From Azolla caroliniana (lineage: Eukaryota; Polypodiophyta), in NCBI GenBank assembly GCA_043228905.1, contig JBHGNT010000020.1:9238001-9302000 (forward strand): DNA of 64,000 bases, written 5' to 3'. Position 1 is the stretch's first letter. The number at the start of each line of letters is the position of its first letter. A program made the position numbers and the translations under genes. The notes below the pieces were generated by a model. The model did no database searches and had not been told where the DNA came from. It saw nothing but the letters and a program-made list of their open reading frames with translations. Shown here one piece after another: positions 29,458 to 40,575 of the stretch.

Positions 29458-31914
29458 TTTGTAACCTCCTTGGTCCCTTTCAAGGGATTCAACACCAGTC
29501 ATTGACAAATCAATATAGTATTCTCATTTCTCCCCATCTTGTCTCCTTGATCTTTATCTCTATCTTCATGCTCTTGTTTCATTCCCAGCTTCTTAAGTTC
29601 CATGCTCATAGCCCCGTTATCCATGATCCGTCCGAGTCCGTAGTTGGTGTGTTTGTGACAGCCCAATCGGCTAAAGGCCAAAAGGTCGAGTTAGCCGAAG
29701 AAGCCGAAAGCCGGATCGGCTAAGGAAGCTGAAATCTGGAAGCCGACAAGCCGTTAGACGCCTACATTCCTATTTTAGTAATAGGAATATTGTAGGCAAT
29801 TAGTGTAGAGCTCATAAGTGAGTGTCAAGTATTGGTTAGTACTTGTCTCAAGCCACTGTCAAGGGCTTGTATAAAATGTGTTTGATGAGCACATTGTAAG
29901 TACATAGTCATTTTGTAATAGAATTGTTTTGTTTGCGGGCTGAGTGAGCTACCTGCGTAAGCTTCCATGCATAAACTTTTTCACTACCCAATGCACCACT
30001 CCACATAAAGAAAGGTGGGACACGCCATCACCCATCTCTTAGGGATGTGTGTGTTAGCCTTGTACTTAAGCATAAAGGATACCTTAAAGAAAATATTTAA
30101 GCCACATGTGGTTACACCCCCTAAACCGATAGATGAGACTCTAATGTAACTCTTTTCTAGAAGTTCCATAGAAGGGCGCCTTTTAATCAATGACACTTTA
30201 ACCATCTCGAGGTTCTAGTATGACTTAACTTACACCACGTTCAATTGTCACTTGATGGATTCATGATTTTGATAAAATGTTTGTACATGTATCCACACGC
30301 TTCTTATCACTTAAGCATTATCGCTCATCTTTTTCCCCTTTGTTACATGTACATCATTGAACCCTTGACCTTTTTGTTCAGATGATTAGCCTTTTGAATT
30401 TGAGTTATAGTTTGTTATTGACTTAAATCTTCATCTTTTACTTTGCTTCTAGTGACCACTTCAACCAAAGTCCTGACCTTATATTGTGAAAGTTGACTTT
30501 TCAGCTCTTTTCTCCTTCGTGTACACCACATCATGACATTAGCGAGTAGAGAGGTAATAAGAGTGAAGCTCTACTCTAATGATAGGTCGACTAAGAAGAT
30601 TTAGGGAGTTACTACTCTGGCAGCTATTTTGGGAAGTGTCTAATCGCTCTCTTTTATAGAAAGTTAGGAAGGGATAATTGTACTAATCACACCATTTGTG
30701 TGTATGCATTGACGCTTAGTTGAAAACCACATCATGTTCTGCTTTCATGTCTTTCAAATGCTTGGACAACTTTATAGCTATAAGCAATTGGTTGTACATT
30801 TATAGTGACTATTTATTATTACGACCTATTGGATGGCCTACATGCTACAACATTCATTTTGTTTACCTACTTCCTTGAATATTCCAATAACTATAAAGTA
30901 GCTTCTAGCGCAATTTTATTTTAACTATTATCTTCTTTATAAGGGCATTGAATGGGGAGGAAGAAGAAGAGAAAAGCATCTAAAACATCTTCATTATGAG
31001 GTTGAAAGTTCACACCTACTTAGACGCTTACTAAAGTATAAAATTTTCCTTTACAAGGCCATATAAAATTGTGAGTAACTTGTGAGAAAACATTTTAAAA
31101 AGTGCACATCATGAGGTCGTGACCCAATTTGAGCATTTCACATACCTAAAGGTGGAATAACATTGTTTATATTGCGAGACAAATGGCTCCAAAAAGTTCT
31201 CATAGTGAGCCTAAGGATTCAAGCTCCCCATAAATATCCCTAAAGTATGGCAACAATAGTCACTTGACAAGATGATCTTGAAGAACGTAGAATTGTGAAG
31301 ACAATGTAATATAGAAGAGACTTATAAAGTTCCTACTTTTGCAAAAAGCCTCAAGTCCTTATCATGAGGTGCAATGTTCTAATCCTCATGCCTCAACTCC
31401 AAATATTATACCGATTTTGGTGATGGCTCTTGGATGGTTTTGAAGGACATAAAATTAGCAAGTGAAAAGCATTTATTAAAGTTTTTGTCATGAGTTGGAG
31501 GGTTAGGCCCCACATGGATATTCAAAAAACTATAAAAAGAGTGATACCACCAATGCTCGTGTCATCCTCAAAAAGCTTAGAATCATGTTCATTAAGTACA
31601 TGCACTTATAAGTGATGAAATTGCATAGAAGTGGCGAAGAGGGACACCTTACAAGGACATCCATACTCATGAAAGTTGTCACACAACGTTAGGGGTCCGT
31701 GTGCAGCATGACTTTTCGCGATGTAGTGATAACACAACAAAGTGGTCTTGTTTTTTACAAATAAGGGCAAAGAATCATGAAGCATGATCGAGATTCGAGA
31801 CTAAGAGGTTGGCCACACATCCCAAGTAAGAATGAAGGCGCATTGTGTGGGGGTGAAGGCCACACATGAGGTTGTGCGAGGAGCAGAAACATGACGAATA
31901 AATCATGCATTGAC

Positions 31915-31995
31915 GTGGAAAACGCATGCACACAAAAACACGTGTACACACCCATACACATACACCCATACACACAGAAACACGTGTACACACCC

Positions 31996-32044
<49 letters not shown>

Positions 32045-32045
32045 A
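31915..32045. repeat. ACACAT-type microsatellite
   Basis: Repeats of cacata with two copies of the longer acacgtgtacacacccata. It produces spurious YTYTYT and VYVYVY ORFs. Confidence 0.9.
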
Positions 32046-32321
32046 GAGAGTCGGCAATCAATACATGCAAAAGAAGCATAGAATGTGATGGTGATATCAT
32101 TGACGAGAGGAGGATTCGCAGAGAGTAGTTAGTAAGTAGCAAGAGAAATGGTGAATGGAGGAGAAGATGAAGAAGAAGGCATTGCTAAGCTCAATCAATT
32201 CTTTCCTCTCTTCCCTTCAATTCAAAAGCTCTTTGTGTAAAAGGACAAAAATGCAAAATACAGTAAAATATAAAATACTTCAGATGTTTTGAAGATCTGA
32301 GAAGGAAAGCGAAACAAAGCA

Positions 32322-32420
32322 AAACAGAGACAGAGACAGAGACAGAGACAGAGACAGAGAGACAGAGAGAGACGCACAGAGAAAACAGAGGCGGAGGCGG
32401 AGACAGAGACAGAGACAGAT
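32322..32420. repeat. GACAGA-type microsatellite
   Basis: Runs of agacag upstream of the EF-hand gene; may be transcribed in its 5' UTR. Confidence 0.85.
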
Positions 32421-33112
32421 ACAATGAACAGCATAGGATGAAAAGTGAGAGGCCATTGTTAGACCTCCCCGCTCTCCTTCACTGCATTCTCCCCGCTTGC
32501 TTCACATCGGCCCATCCATCTAGGTATTGACCTCAGATCACTCTTGCTTCGACCCACAACTTGATAACAATTTTCCGAATCTTAGCTAGAAATCTGAGGG
32601 TCGGTTGATCCTTTCTCTGGTTTTCCTTCTCTCCTTCTTTCCTTTCGGTTGTGGCGTTTCGGCTTTTTTGGTGAGAATCTCAAGAGCTTCCAACACAGAT
32701 TTGGAGAAATGCATTATCTGTACATTATCATCAGAGATTTTTGAGATTCTGGAGCTCAGAGAAATCGCAAGGAAAAGCTTTCTGGAGACGTAATACTAGC
32801 TCGGGTTTAGAATAGCAAGATCTGTTCAATTCGTTGAACTCACGAGGAGATCCACAAGGAAGGGAAGGCCGAAGTTTTGTCAAACCAAAAGAAAATTATA
32901 AAACAGAAAGGAATAGTTAGGGTCTTTATACACTTCATTAGCAATTTTTGGTAGAAAGACACACATGAATTAGGGGACCTGATAACCAAGATCTGTGAAA
33001 TCTTTGAAGGAAATCTACAGGGAAGGAAAAGACCTAGGGTTTGGAAGGCACTGTATCCACAAAGAGCCAATTAGATTAAGAACTTGAAACAAAAAAAATA
33101 AAACTGAACATT

Positions 33113-35531
33113 ATGAAGGCTGCCATTGTATATGTTCTTGTTTGCGTTGGTTTCATTGGGCTTGTTATTTTTTCCAATCAGCCTGAGAGGCTCAAATCAA
33201 AAGGCCATGGGAGCCTTCAACATGGGCGCCGCCTTGTTGTAAGAAAACTGCATCCATCATCATCAAAGCAAGCCTCGAAACATGAGAATGTAGCATTTGA
33301 TCCCATCATTGCCAATCTGGAACGAAAGAGAGAAGATCGAACTTGGGAAAAGGAGTATATGCAACACCAATATAAGCAATGGGCTGATGATTCTTCAAAA
33401 CAATCTTCTCATGATTCAGCTCCTCATGCAGAATCTCAACCCGACCCTGAATCTGAGGATTGGGATTATTCGGATACCGAGGCTTACTTGAACGATGAAG
33501 AGCAGTTTAATATATCATCTCGGATTATTACTCTATTCCCATTGATTGATAACCATCCTTCAGATGGAATCATTAGCTTTCAGGAACTAGTGGACTGGCA
33601 TTATCATGCTTCCTTGAGTGAAGCTGAACATCGTGCCTCTCGTGAGTTGGAGATGTATGACAAGAATCATGATGGAATGGTTAGCTTATTGGAGTATTTA
33701 CCACAATCAGCTTCCTCCTCCAACTCGAGTATGTGATTGCTATACTTCTGAAGACCATTGGTTTTTTAGATGAACCTTATAACCTTCATTCATGTGTATA
33801 TGCTAGTGAATGATTCCATGGAGCATGGTGGAGCTGGATGGTGGAAAGAACAATTTGATGCTGCTGATGAGGATGGAGATTCTCTTCTAAATGCCACTGA
33901 ATTCAACAAGTCAGTGTTTAGTCATTGACATCTTGCTTTGATAGTGCAGACAACCTAGCCATGCTTAGCATTTCATTGATTTTTGATGTTTTATTTGCAG
34001 CTTTTTGCATCCTCAGGACAGCCATAATGAGAAACTACATCAATGGCTTCGAAGGCAACAGATACAGTAAGACCATGTGAATGTAGGGTAATTGAGGATT
34101 TAATTACTGTTGAATTAAGATTATAATAACTCCTCATGTTATAATATCAGATTTGAAGGCTAATGCATCAATTACACACATGGTTGTTGGAAAGATTATT
34201 CAGGCAAATGAACTCCACTGTTTTATGTTTGGACTAAGAATAGACCAGCTAAGTTAATTAGATTGGCCAAGATTAGTGATATGGAAAATCAGTATACTGT
34301 GCAACTAATTTGAGAAATTGACTTCTTGAGATCTTAATGTAAAAGACCAAACAAATAAGGATACACACTTAACATTATGGTGAAAATATGTGTTATAAAA
34401 TGTCGGGCAAAGATCATGGAATTGTACCAAATGAAAGATTGCATCAATCGATTATCAAGTTCAGATATATTGGTAGCTCCATGGATGATGATATATACAT
34501 GGAGATATAAATACATACATGGTGTTTGGGTTTTTGACTTGTAGAATTCCCTTTTATTCAGATTAGAGGATGCCTATATATGAACCTTGTCTGCTAAGTC
34601 TCAAATCAGAATTGGAAGGGAGGCACAAGCCTGTGGGTCCTTGCATGCATATGTGCCCATTTGTTTATTTTGAAAAAACTTCATTGCCTCTGAATTAAAA
34701 TAGTTAACTATAAAAGTCGCGTCTTAACCACATCTTTCATCTTAGCATAGGAGACAAATGGGGAAGATACACAGGGAACTCTGACTTTTTGATTAAAACA
34801 TGCTTCATTAATTTTGAAATTTGTTTTCTTGTATTCTATTTCAGAGAACGTGACCACGATAAAGATGGCAAGTTAAACTTTGCCGAGTTTGAACATGAGT
34901 TTTATGATTTGATACGATTATATGATGAAGAAAGCTTGCATAAAGATGCTAATCTGGATAGCAGCGCAAGAAGAGAATCTGATGCCAAGAGTAAATTCTC
35001 AGAGTTGGATAAAAACAAGGACGGGCAAGTTTTGTGTTATTTCTTTCCCTTGTCTTTGCTATACAAATTTCGAAGTAAGATTGGTATTATGTAGGCAAAT
35101 TAAGGTATCTGCATAGTTACAAAAACAATAATTATTCTGAGCCGGAGATCTCTGTGTTAATTGTTCTGATTTCTACATGAGTTTGAGGCTCCAAGAATTA
35201 AAAGTAATATAATTCCTACTGATTTTTCAGGTTTCTAACTGAAGATGAGCTTACACCTGTTATGGATGCATTAAACCCAGGAGAGATTTATTTTGCCAAG
35301 CAGCAAGCAGAATACTTAATGTCACAGGTGGCTTAAACTTACTTACAGTTCTGGCTGCGTAACTACTTTTTAGAGTTAAACTTATTAGATGCTATTTTTT
35401 TGTCATTGCAGGCTGATAAAAACAAAGATGGGCATTTAACGATTGAGGAAATGCTGGAAAACCCTTATGTGTTTTATAGCACAGCCTATGCATATGAGGA
35501 TTATGAAGAACATTATCATGATGAATTTTAA
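33113..35531 (+). CDS. ER-lumen EF-hand calcium-binding protein (CREC/reticulocalbin-like), 393 aa
   Basis: Six exons: 33113-33728, 33807-33909, 34001-34066, 34845-35024, 35231-35327, 35412-35531. Phases agree throughout. Introns are GT-AG except 35025-35230, which needs a GC donor (GCAAGT). The N-terminus has a signal anchor (VYVLVCVGFIGLVIF, residues 6-20) and the C-terminus is HDEF, an HDEL-like ER retrieval signal. Six EF-hand loops are visible: DNHPSDGIISFQE, DKNHDGMVSLLE, a third in exon 2 (DAADEDGDSLLNATEF), DHDKDGKLNFAE, DKNKDGFLTEDE and DKNKDGHLTIEE. Plant relatives are annotated as calcium-binding EF-hand proteins of the secretory pathway. Likely role: calcium buffering or chaperone support in the ER lumen. 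Confidence 0.9.
35025..35230 (+). other. GC-AG intron of the EF-hand gene
   Basis: Splicing GG^GCAAGT to CAG^GTTTC restores DKNKDG-FLTEDEL, an intact EF-hand loop. The alternative GT donor 4 bp downstream gives an immediate stop after the junction. Confidence 0.8.
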
Positions 35532-35743
35532 GGTATGCTTATGTATGAATGGTAATATTTGTTTATTGCTGAGTCTTAATATACCAATTATGAGAACTGA
35601 TAGTGGAAATACAGTTAATAGCTTATAGTAGTAATACATTCTTGACACCTAATAACATTAGATAATTAACTAATTACATTGGGGCTATGTATCATTCGAG
35701 ATAAAGTAATTTCTGTATTGATCAAGATTGAATACTCACTGTA

Positions 35744-35749
35744 AATAAA
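35744..35749 (+). terminator. Polyadenylation signal candidate of the EF-hand gene
   Basis: AATAAA about 210 bp after the stop codon, in A/T-rich sequence. Confidence 0.5.
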
Positions 35750-38700
35750 GAAGCTGTATCTTTTCTAGTGCCTTTGCTATATTTAGGCTGTTAATTATAT
35801 AAGGATGTTCTCACATAAAAAGGCCATCCTTGAATCCTGACTTTCCTGGCCAGTGTTCCATTTCTCCCGCAAGGTGTATTTTGATTGGTGAACGCCCACC
35901 TGTGTTTTAGCTCTCTAGATCTTTACTACGCCACGTGCTTGTTTTTATTTCAGAGGCAGTTAATTGAGTTAAAGAAAAAAAAGGCAATGATTCGTCTTGT
36001 GTCCTTGTATTTATCTTCCTCTCCTACATTCATTGAATTGTATTGAATCGTCTCTTTTTAGTTCATAAGATTGCAATTCTGTTACGGTTTCTTAGATTCC
36101 ATGCTGTGTGCGTGCAATTATGTTTCTGCCTTGGTTTCTGAGTCATTATATTGCTATCATTGCCATTTCTCAACATGTGTCAATTCTTCTAATCTCTGGT
36201 TTTGAGGAATGGAGGTGCCCGAATCAGTTTTCTTGCATTTAATATTTTATCAGTCATCTACATTGCATATGTATATTTAAAAAAATTCCTTCGTGAGACA
36301 GAAGTTGAGATTTAAATCTTTCAAACATTTTGGGACTGCACTGCATATTGATGCACTTCTTTGATTTCTTTAGCAAAGCGGAAACCATTACAAAGGTAGC
36401 ATTAACAATCCAAGGTTACATGGTTCAGTCTACAGAAGAATGCCTTAAAGGAGGAGGTTCCTGTGCAGATATCGTCTTGCCCAACTGTGTCACAGTATCC
36501 TCTTGTATCAGTTTGTAACACAATGCATGTATTTCTTATTGGACAAGTGAGGTCCACCTGAAACTAATACAAGTTCTCAGAAAAGGAACCAACATATTTG
36601 TTTGGGAGAAAGCTTCCCTATTTTTTATGACATTTTATTTTCTTCAAAATTGATGCATTATGGATAAGCAGTTTTTCAAAAAATCTTATTGCACTGTCCC
36701 TTCTGAAAATGAACACCTACCTATGTAATGCATTGACCTAAGCATCAAAGATAATCTGCGAGTCAAGAGAAGGTTAAGAATCCTCCTCCACTGGAGATGG
36801 TAACCTTTCCTGTAAAGGATCAATTCAACTTGACCATTCATTCCTCAGAATTGCACCTGTCTGAAAATAGTTGCCTATATCTATATGGGTGTTATTCTTG
36901 ATTTATTGCTTTATTAAAGTATAACCACAGAGCTCCAAGTAATTGGTTTATCTATGGTATATGTCATGGGGCCTCGCAATATCAAGGTTATGAAAAATAC
37001 AGCAATCTGGTGGTTGTGAAGCACAAGTTTGTTTATCCTCCAAGATGATTGATTATTTTTTCATACTTGGTAGTATAATCAAAGAGGTTAAATTCATTGG
37101 TTTTAAGAAATAGGAATTTCAGCATGTTGAAGTCAACGTGTAATCCATGTTGATACACCAGTATCCTCATGTTTGTGATTATCAAATGAAAGATTGCAAG
37201 TAAAGTGGAGATAATTAACCGAGTTGTTTGGAACATAATCTGAGTTCAAATATAATGCGGTGTGAAACGAAAAGTTGGAGCAGGTGTTTGAACATTATGT
37301 ACATGCTAGTATGATCATGCACTTAAGAAACAAATGTACATCACCTACAAAAAAAGTGTCGTTAAATACGTGTTATGATGTATTGTGTTTCTATAAATAA
37401 ATGCCTTCCTTGTTCAAGGACTTCATACATTTACTCTGATTGATAGGAGTCTTGAGGTGAATGCTTTGCTAAGGAGATTGACAAGTTCCGTTTCTGTTTT
37501 TAGCATTACCTAGAAGCTAGAATATGATTGATATCATCATTTTCTTGGATGATGCTTGCGATACTCTCTCCCACACTCACACACATACTTCTTGGATGAT
37601 GCTTGAGATTATATTACATGTGGGCAACCTCAAGTTAAGGTGAAACCCACAATGAATGGATACAAGAAAGGGATCTAGAGCTGTCTTGTTTGTGTAAACT
37701 ATAAACAATTCAAAGAAAAGAGCTTAGAGATACTCTCCATGAGAAATATACACAAGGAAAGACAACTATGGATCATCGTGTGAGTTTAGATAGCTTGATA
37801 GATACGTCAATGGATCTTCCAATGTTCTTCATCCTTTTAGAAAAGTCAAGGCATTTCCATCACAATTGGGTTACGGGTACATCTTCATTACAGCATATAC
37901 CCTCTTTGTGAAAAGAAGTGAACTTTTATTGGATAAGACATTGCTAGTGCTTCTAGGAAGATTAAATTGTAGCGTATGCTTTGCAATTGGTACAATTGAA
38001 CAAAATGGCCTTAATGATTTTTGTATCTTCATGTGAATTCTTGTCGGATATTTATCAATAAGTTTGGTTAGTTAGAAGATGGATCTACACTTGATAATCT
38101 CTAATATCCATACAACTTGTGCTTTTCGTTGAAGTTTTCCATGCTAAAGGATAGTCAACATGTGTGACCATTCATTTGGATGTACTATCTATATTAACCA
38201 ACAAAGAGTATGCAATTCTTCAATTTCTTTGTAATGGGTGAAGTTCTGAAATTGATCATCGGTCCCTTTGCCAAAGCAAATAACTTCCAAGGTTTTAGTG
38301 GTTCTTCATAAAATCAAGAAGCAAATGCGCTCTCTTTATCTCTTGCAAATAGTAATGTAATAGTTATGAAAGTTTAATTACAATTAACCGATGGATTATC
38401 ATATCCTATTGGCTCTCTACAAAATCAATGAGGATTCTCATGACATCCCTCATCTCTATCTAGGTACATCCATCATTAATGGGGCTATATAGTCCCATGT
38501 GGTAAGGCCAATGCAAATAACGGCCACGATGCCTTACCAGCCTACAATCCCTAATTCCTTCTATGACAACCTCCTAGAAGTTTCCAATAAGGAAAATTGC
38601 CATACTAGTATGCCTTTTAGTCATCAAATGTGTTGTTGAACCTCATATTGATCATAAAAAACAAAGCCATTTTGTGTCTGCCAATTATATTATAATCCCT

Positions 38701-38905
38701 AATACCTTAGATACTAAAAGAGTAAGTCAAAATGTGGAGAAGGTATTCTCAAATGCACATGACTGACACCCATTGAAATAGAGATTTCGATACTCCACTT
38801 ATAAAAGCCCACATTATAGATATAAATTTCAAGATTGCCCTTGCCGTTGGACAAGTGATAAAGTGATATCAACCATGTTTCCTCTAAAATCAGGCAAAAT
38901 AAAAA

Positions 38906-38989
38906 CATCCTAGAATCAATACTTCGCCTTCACATAGCAACTCCTAACATCCTAGAATCAATACTTTGCCTTCACATAGCAACTCCTAG
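38906..38989. repeat. 42-bp tandem duplication
   Basis: Two copies starting catcctagaatcaatact at 38906 and 38948, differing at a single base. Confidence 0.9.
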
Positions 38990-40092
38990 AGGTAATCCAC
39001 CTACCATGACCCTCCAAGTAAATACCTTAGCTTTGAAATGAAGACAAGATTGCCAACCCATTTGTACATCTTGATATTCCCCATTCTTTATTAACTTGTT
39101 CTACTATCCATGCATACCTATGAATTAGTTTATGATATAATCATTTGCTTTTACTTTGATAAGGCTTTTATGACTTACTAATTGCTAATCTACTTTAGGT
39201 GTAACCATATAGTCAAATTGGGAATTGGATATTGCAAAGTTGGCATTTTGTGCAACTAAAATCATATAGCATGATAATTTCGGGGATAAGAAATCTTGTT
39301 CAAGTTGACTAAAAAGCCATTATGTTTCTTTGACTTCCTAACATAGCATTTTGGACATAAACCAAGCCCAAGTGTGCCATGTAGTTAAAAGTGGGGTAGA
39401 CAAGAGTGCTTCATCCTCCCATACCAAAAGACAAGATGTTGCCAAAACCTCAAATTGCAATGAATTTGTATTTTTCCTTTCATGCGATGGTTGCCACTCT
39501 TAAAAATCTAAAACACTCTATAAACAAGGCAATAGATGTTGACTTCTCAATGACATTTAATTTGTATTAGAAGGTGAATTCAATATATTATTGCTTTGGC
39601 TAAAATCTCAATACAAATAACCCATTGATGAAATCAATTTTCATTGCCTATGAGAAATAGGTGAGAAAGGATCTCTTCTTTTCCGTATATAGTGATGTAT
39701 TAACTATGAAAGTTGAATTGTATAGTCGATGGGGTAGACTATCCTATTAAATCGCCCCAACCGCATGTGGTAAAGGCTAAAGCAAAAGACAAACATAATG
39801 CCTTGCCAACTTAAAAATCCCTAATTCCTTTTGTCAACCTCCCTAAAGTCTCCAACAAGGAGAACTCCCATACCAATACATACATTCCATACATGCCAAT
39901 TATACCATAATCCCCAAAATGCTTTCTTTTAGAACAAGCAAAATGCCTACTAATCAAGACTTTTGCCAATGTTTTTGAGCTTTGAACTGCTTTCTATGTT
40001 TTTGAACAAGACTTTTTTTTGTGCTGTTTTTACCTCTTTCTGCCAGTAAAAATACATACACGTTCAGTCTTTCTGATCCATTCTTACCTATG

Positions 40093-40310
40093 GACAAGTT
40101 TGGTTGGCTGGAAAAACACAAATAAAAATGATCAAGTATTCAATGTAACAATGTTATGAGTTAACTCTTATGGAGTGTTGCAATATGCCAACGCTATCCA
40201 AGACTTTTGACAAGTTTGGTTGGCTGAAAAAACACAAATAAACCTGGCCAAGTATTTCATGTTATGAGTTCACTCTTATGGAGTGTTGAAATATGGAATG
40301 CTATCCAAGG
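40093..40310. repeat. Tandem duplication of about 110 bp
   Basis: Both copies run from acaagtttggttggctg to ggagtgttg-aatatg and gctatccaag, with small indels. Confidence 0.8.
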
Positions 40311-40575
40311 ACTTCCAAGGGTAATTAGGCTTGTTATCCCATCATACAGCATTCAGGGTTGAAACAAATTATATCCTATTTGACAAGGCTCTTGAGCTTG
40401 TCTCCCACAAAGAATTAATGCAGCTGCAATATGATATTTGGAATTCTACTGGATCAATCAATATACCCTGCTTTACAACAGTTTCAGATCAAGATCTCCC
40501 TTACATTTCAAGTTTTATCACGAATGCTTTTGGCATAGTGAGCAGACATTCATGCCTGTCGTACCTTCATATTAC

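Larger units (their letters stand above)
26965..29660 (+). mobile_element. 3' fragment of Ty3/gypsy chromovirus C
   Basis: Starts abruptly inside RNase H ([21 protein letters not shown]) and runs through integrase, chromodomain, a 48-bp tandem array and an LTR (about 29184-29660). Protein similarity to chromovirus A is high along the whole length, so it is the same family in the opposite orientation. Frameshifts at about 27780, 28010 and 28255 and a missing 5' half make it dead. Confidence 0.82.
29184..29660 (+). repeat. Probable 3' LTR of chromovirus C
   Basis: The layout copies the chromovirus A LTR: antisense tRNA-like block, heat-shock-element cluster, TATA box (tataaata, 29450-29457), CT-rich U5, and an end of TGACA at 29660. 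The 5' boundary is placed by alignment to LTR A and is approximate; no second copy is in the window. Confidence 0.6.
29661..33112. other. Intergenic stretch: degenerate LTR-like piece, microsatellites, 5' region of the EF-hand gene
   Basis: 29661-29760 is rich in agccga motifs like copia leaders. 29758-29797 is a hairpin (gcctaca...tgtaggc), followed by a TATA-like tataaaatg near 29871, so part of an unassigned LTR may lie at 29750-29960. 30000-31900 shows no convincing gene. 31915-32045 is a (TACACA)n-type microsatellite and 32322-32420 a (GACAGA)n tract. 32450-33112 is probably promoter and 5' UTR of the next gene. Confidence 0.6.
35750..40575. other. Intergenic stretch with local duplications, no gene recognised
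   Basis: A/T-rich, with only short ORFs lacking family resemblance. A 42-bp perfect-but-one tandem duplication lies at 38906-38989 (catcctagaatcaatact...). A diverged pair of related segments sits at about 38350-38630 and 39690-39890. A roughly 110-bp tandem duplication is at 40093-40310 (acaagtttggttggctg...). These look like old mobile-element debris. Confidence 0.6.

Noticed and set aside
31755-32142. ORFs with VYVYVY and TYTYTY runs
   Set aside because: Translation of a TACACA microsatellite.
33297-33491. Alternative-frame ORF inside EF-hand exon 1
   Set aside because: Shadow of the real frame, which carries EF-hand loops and matching exon phases.
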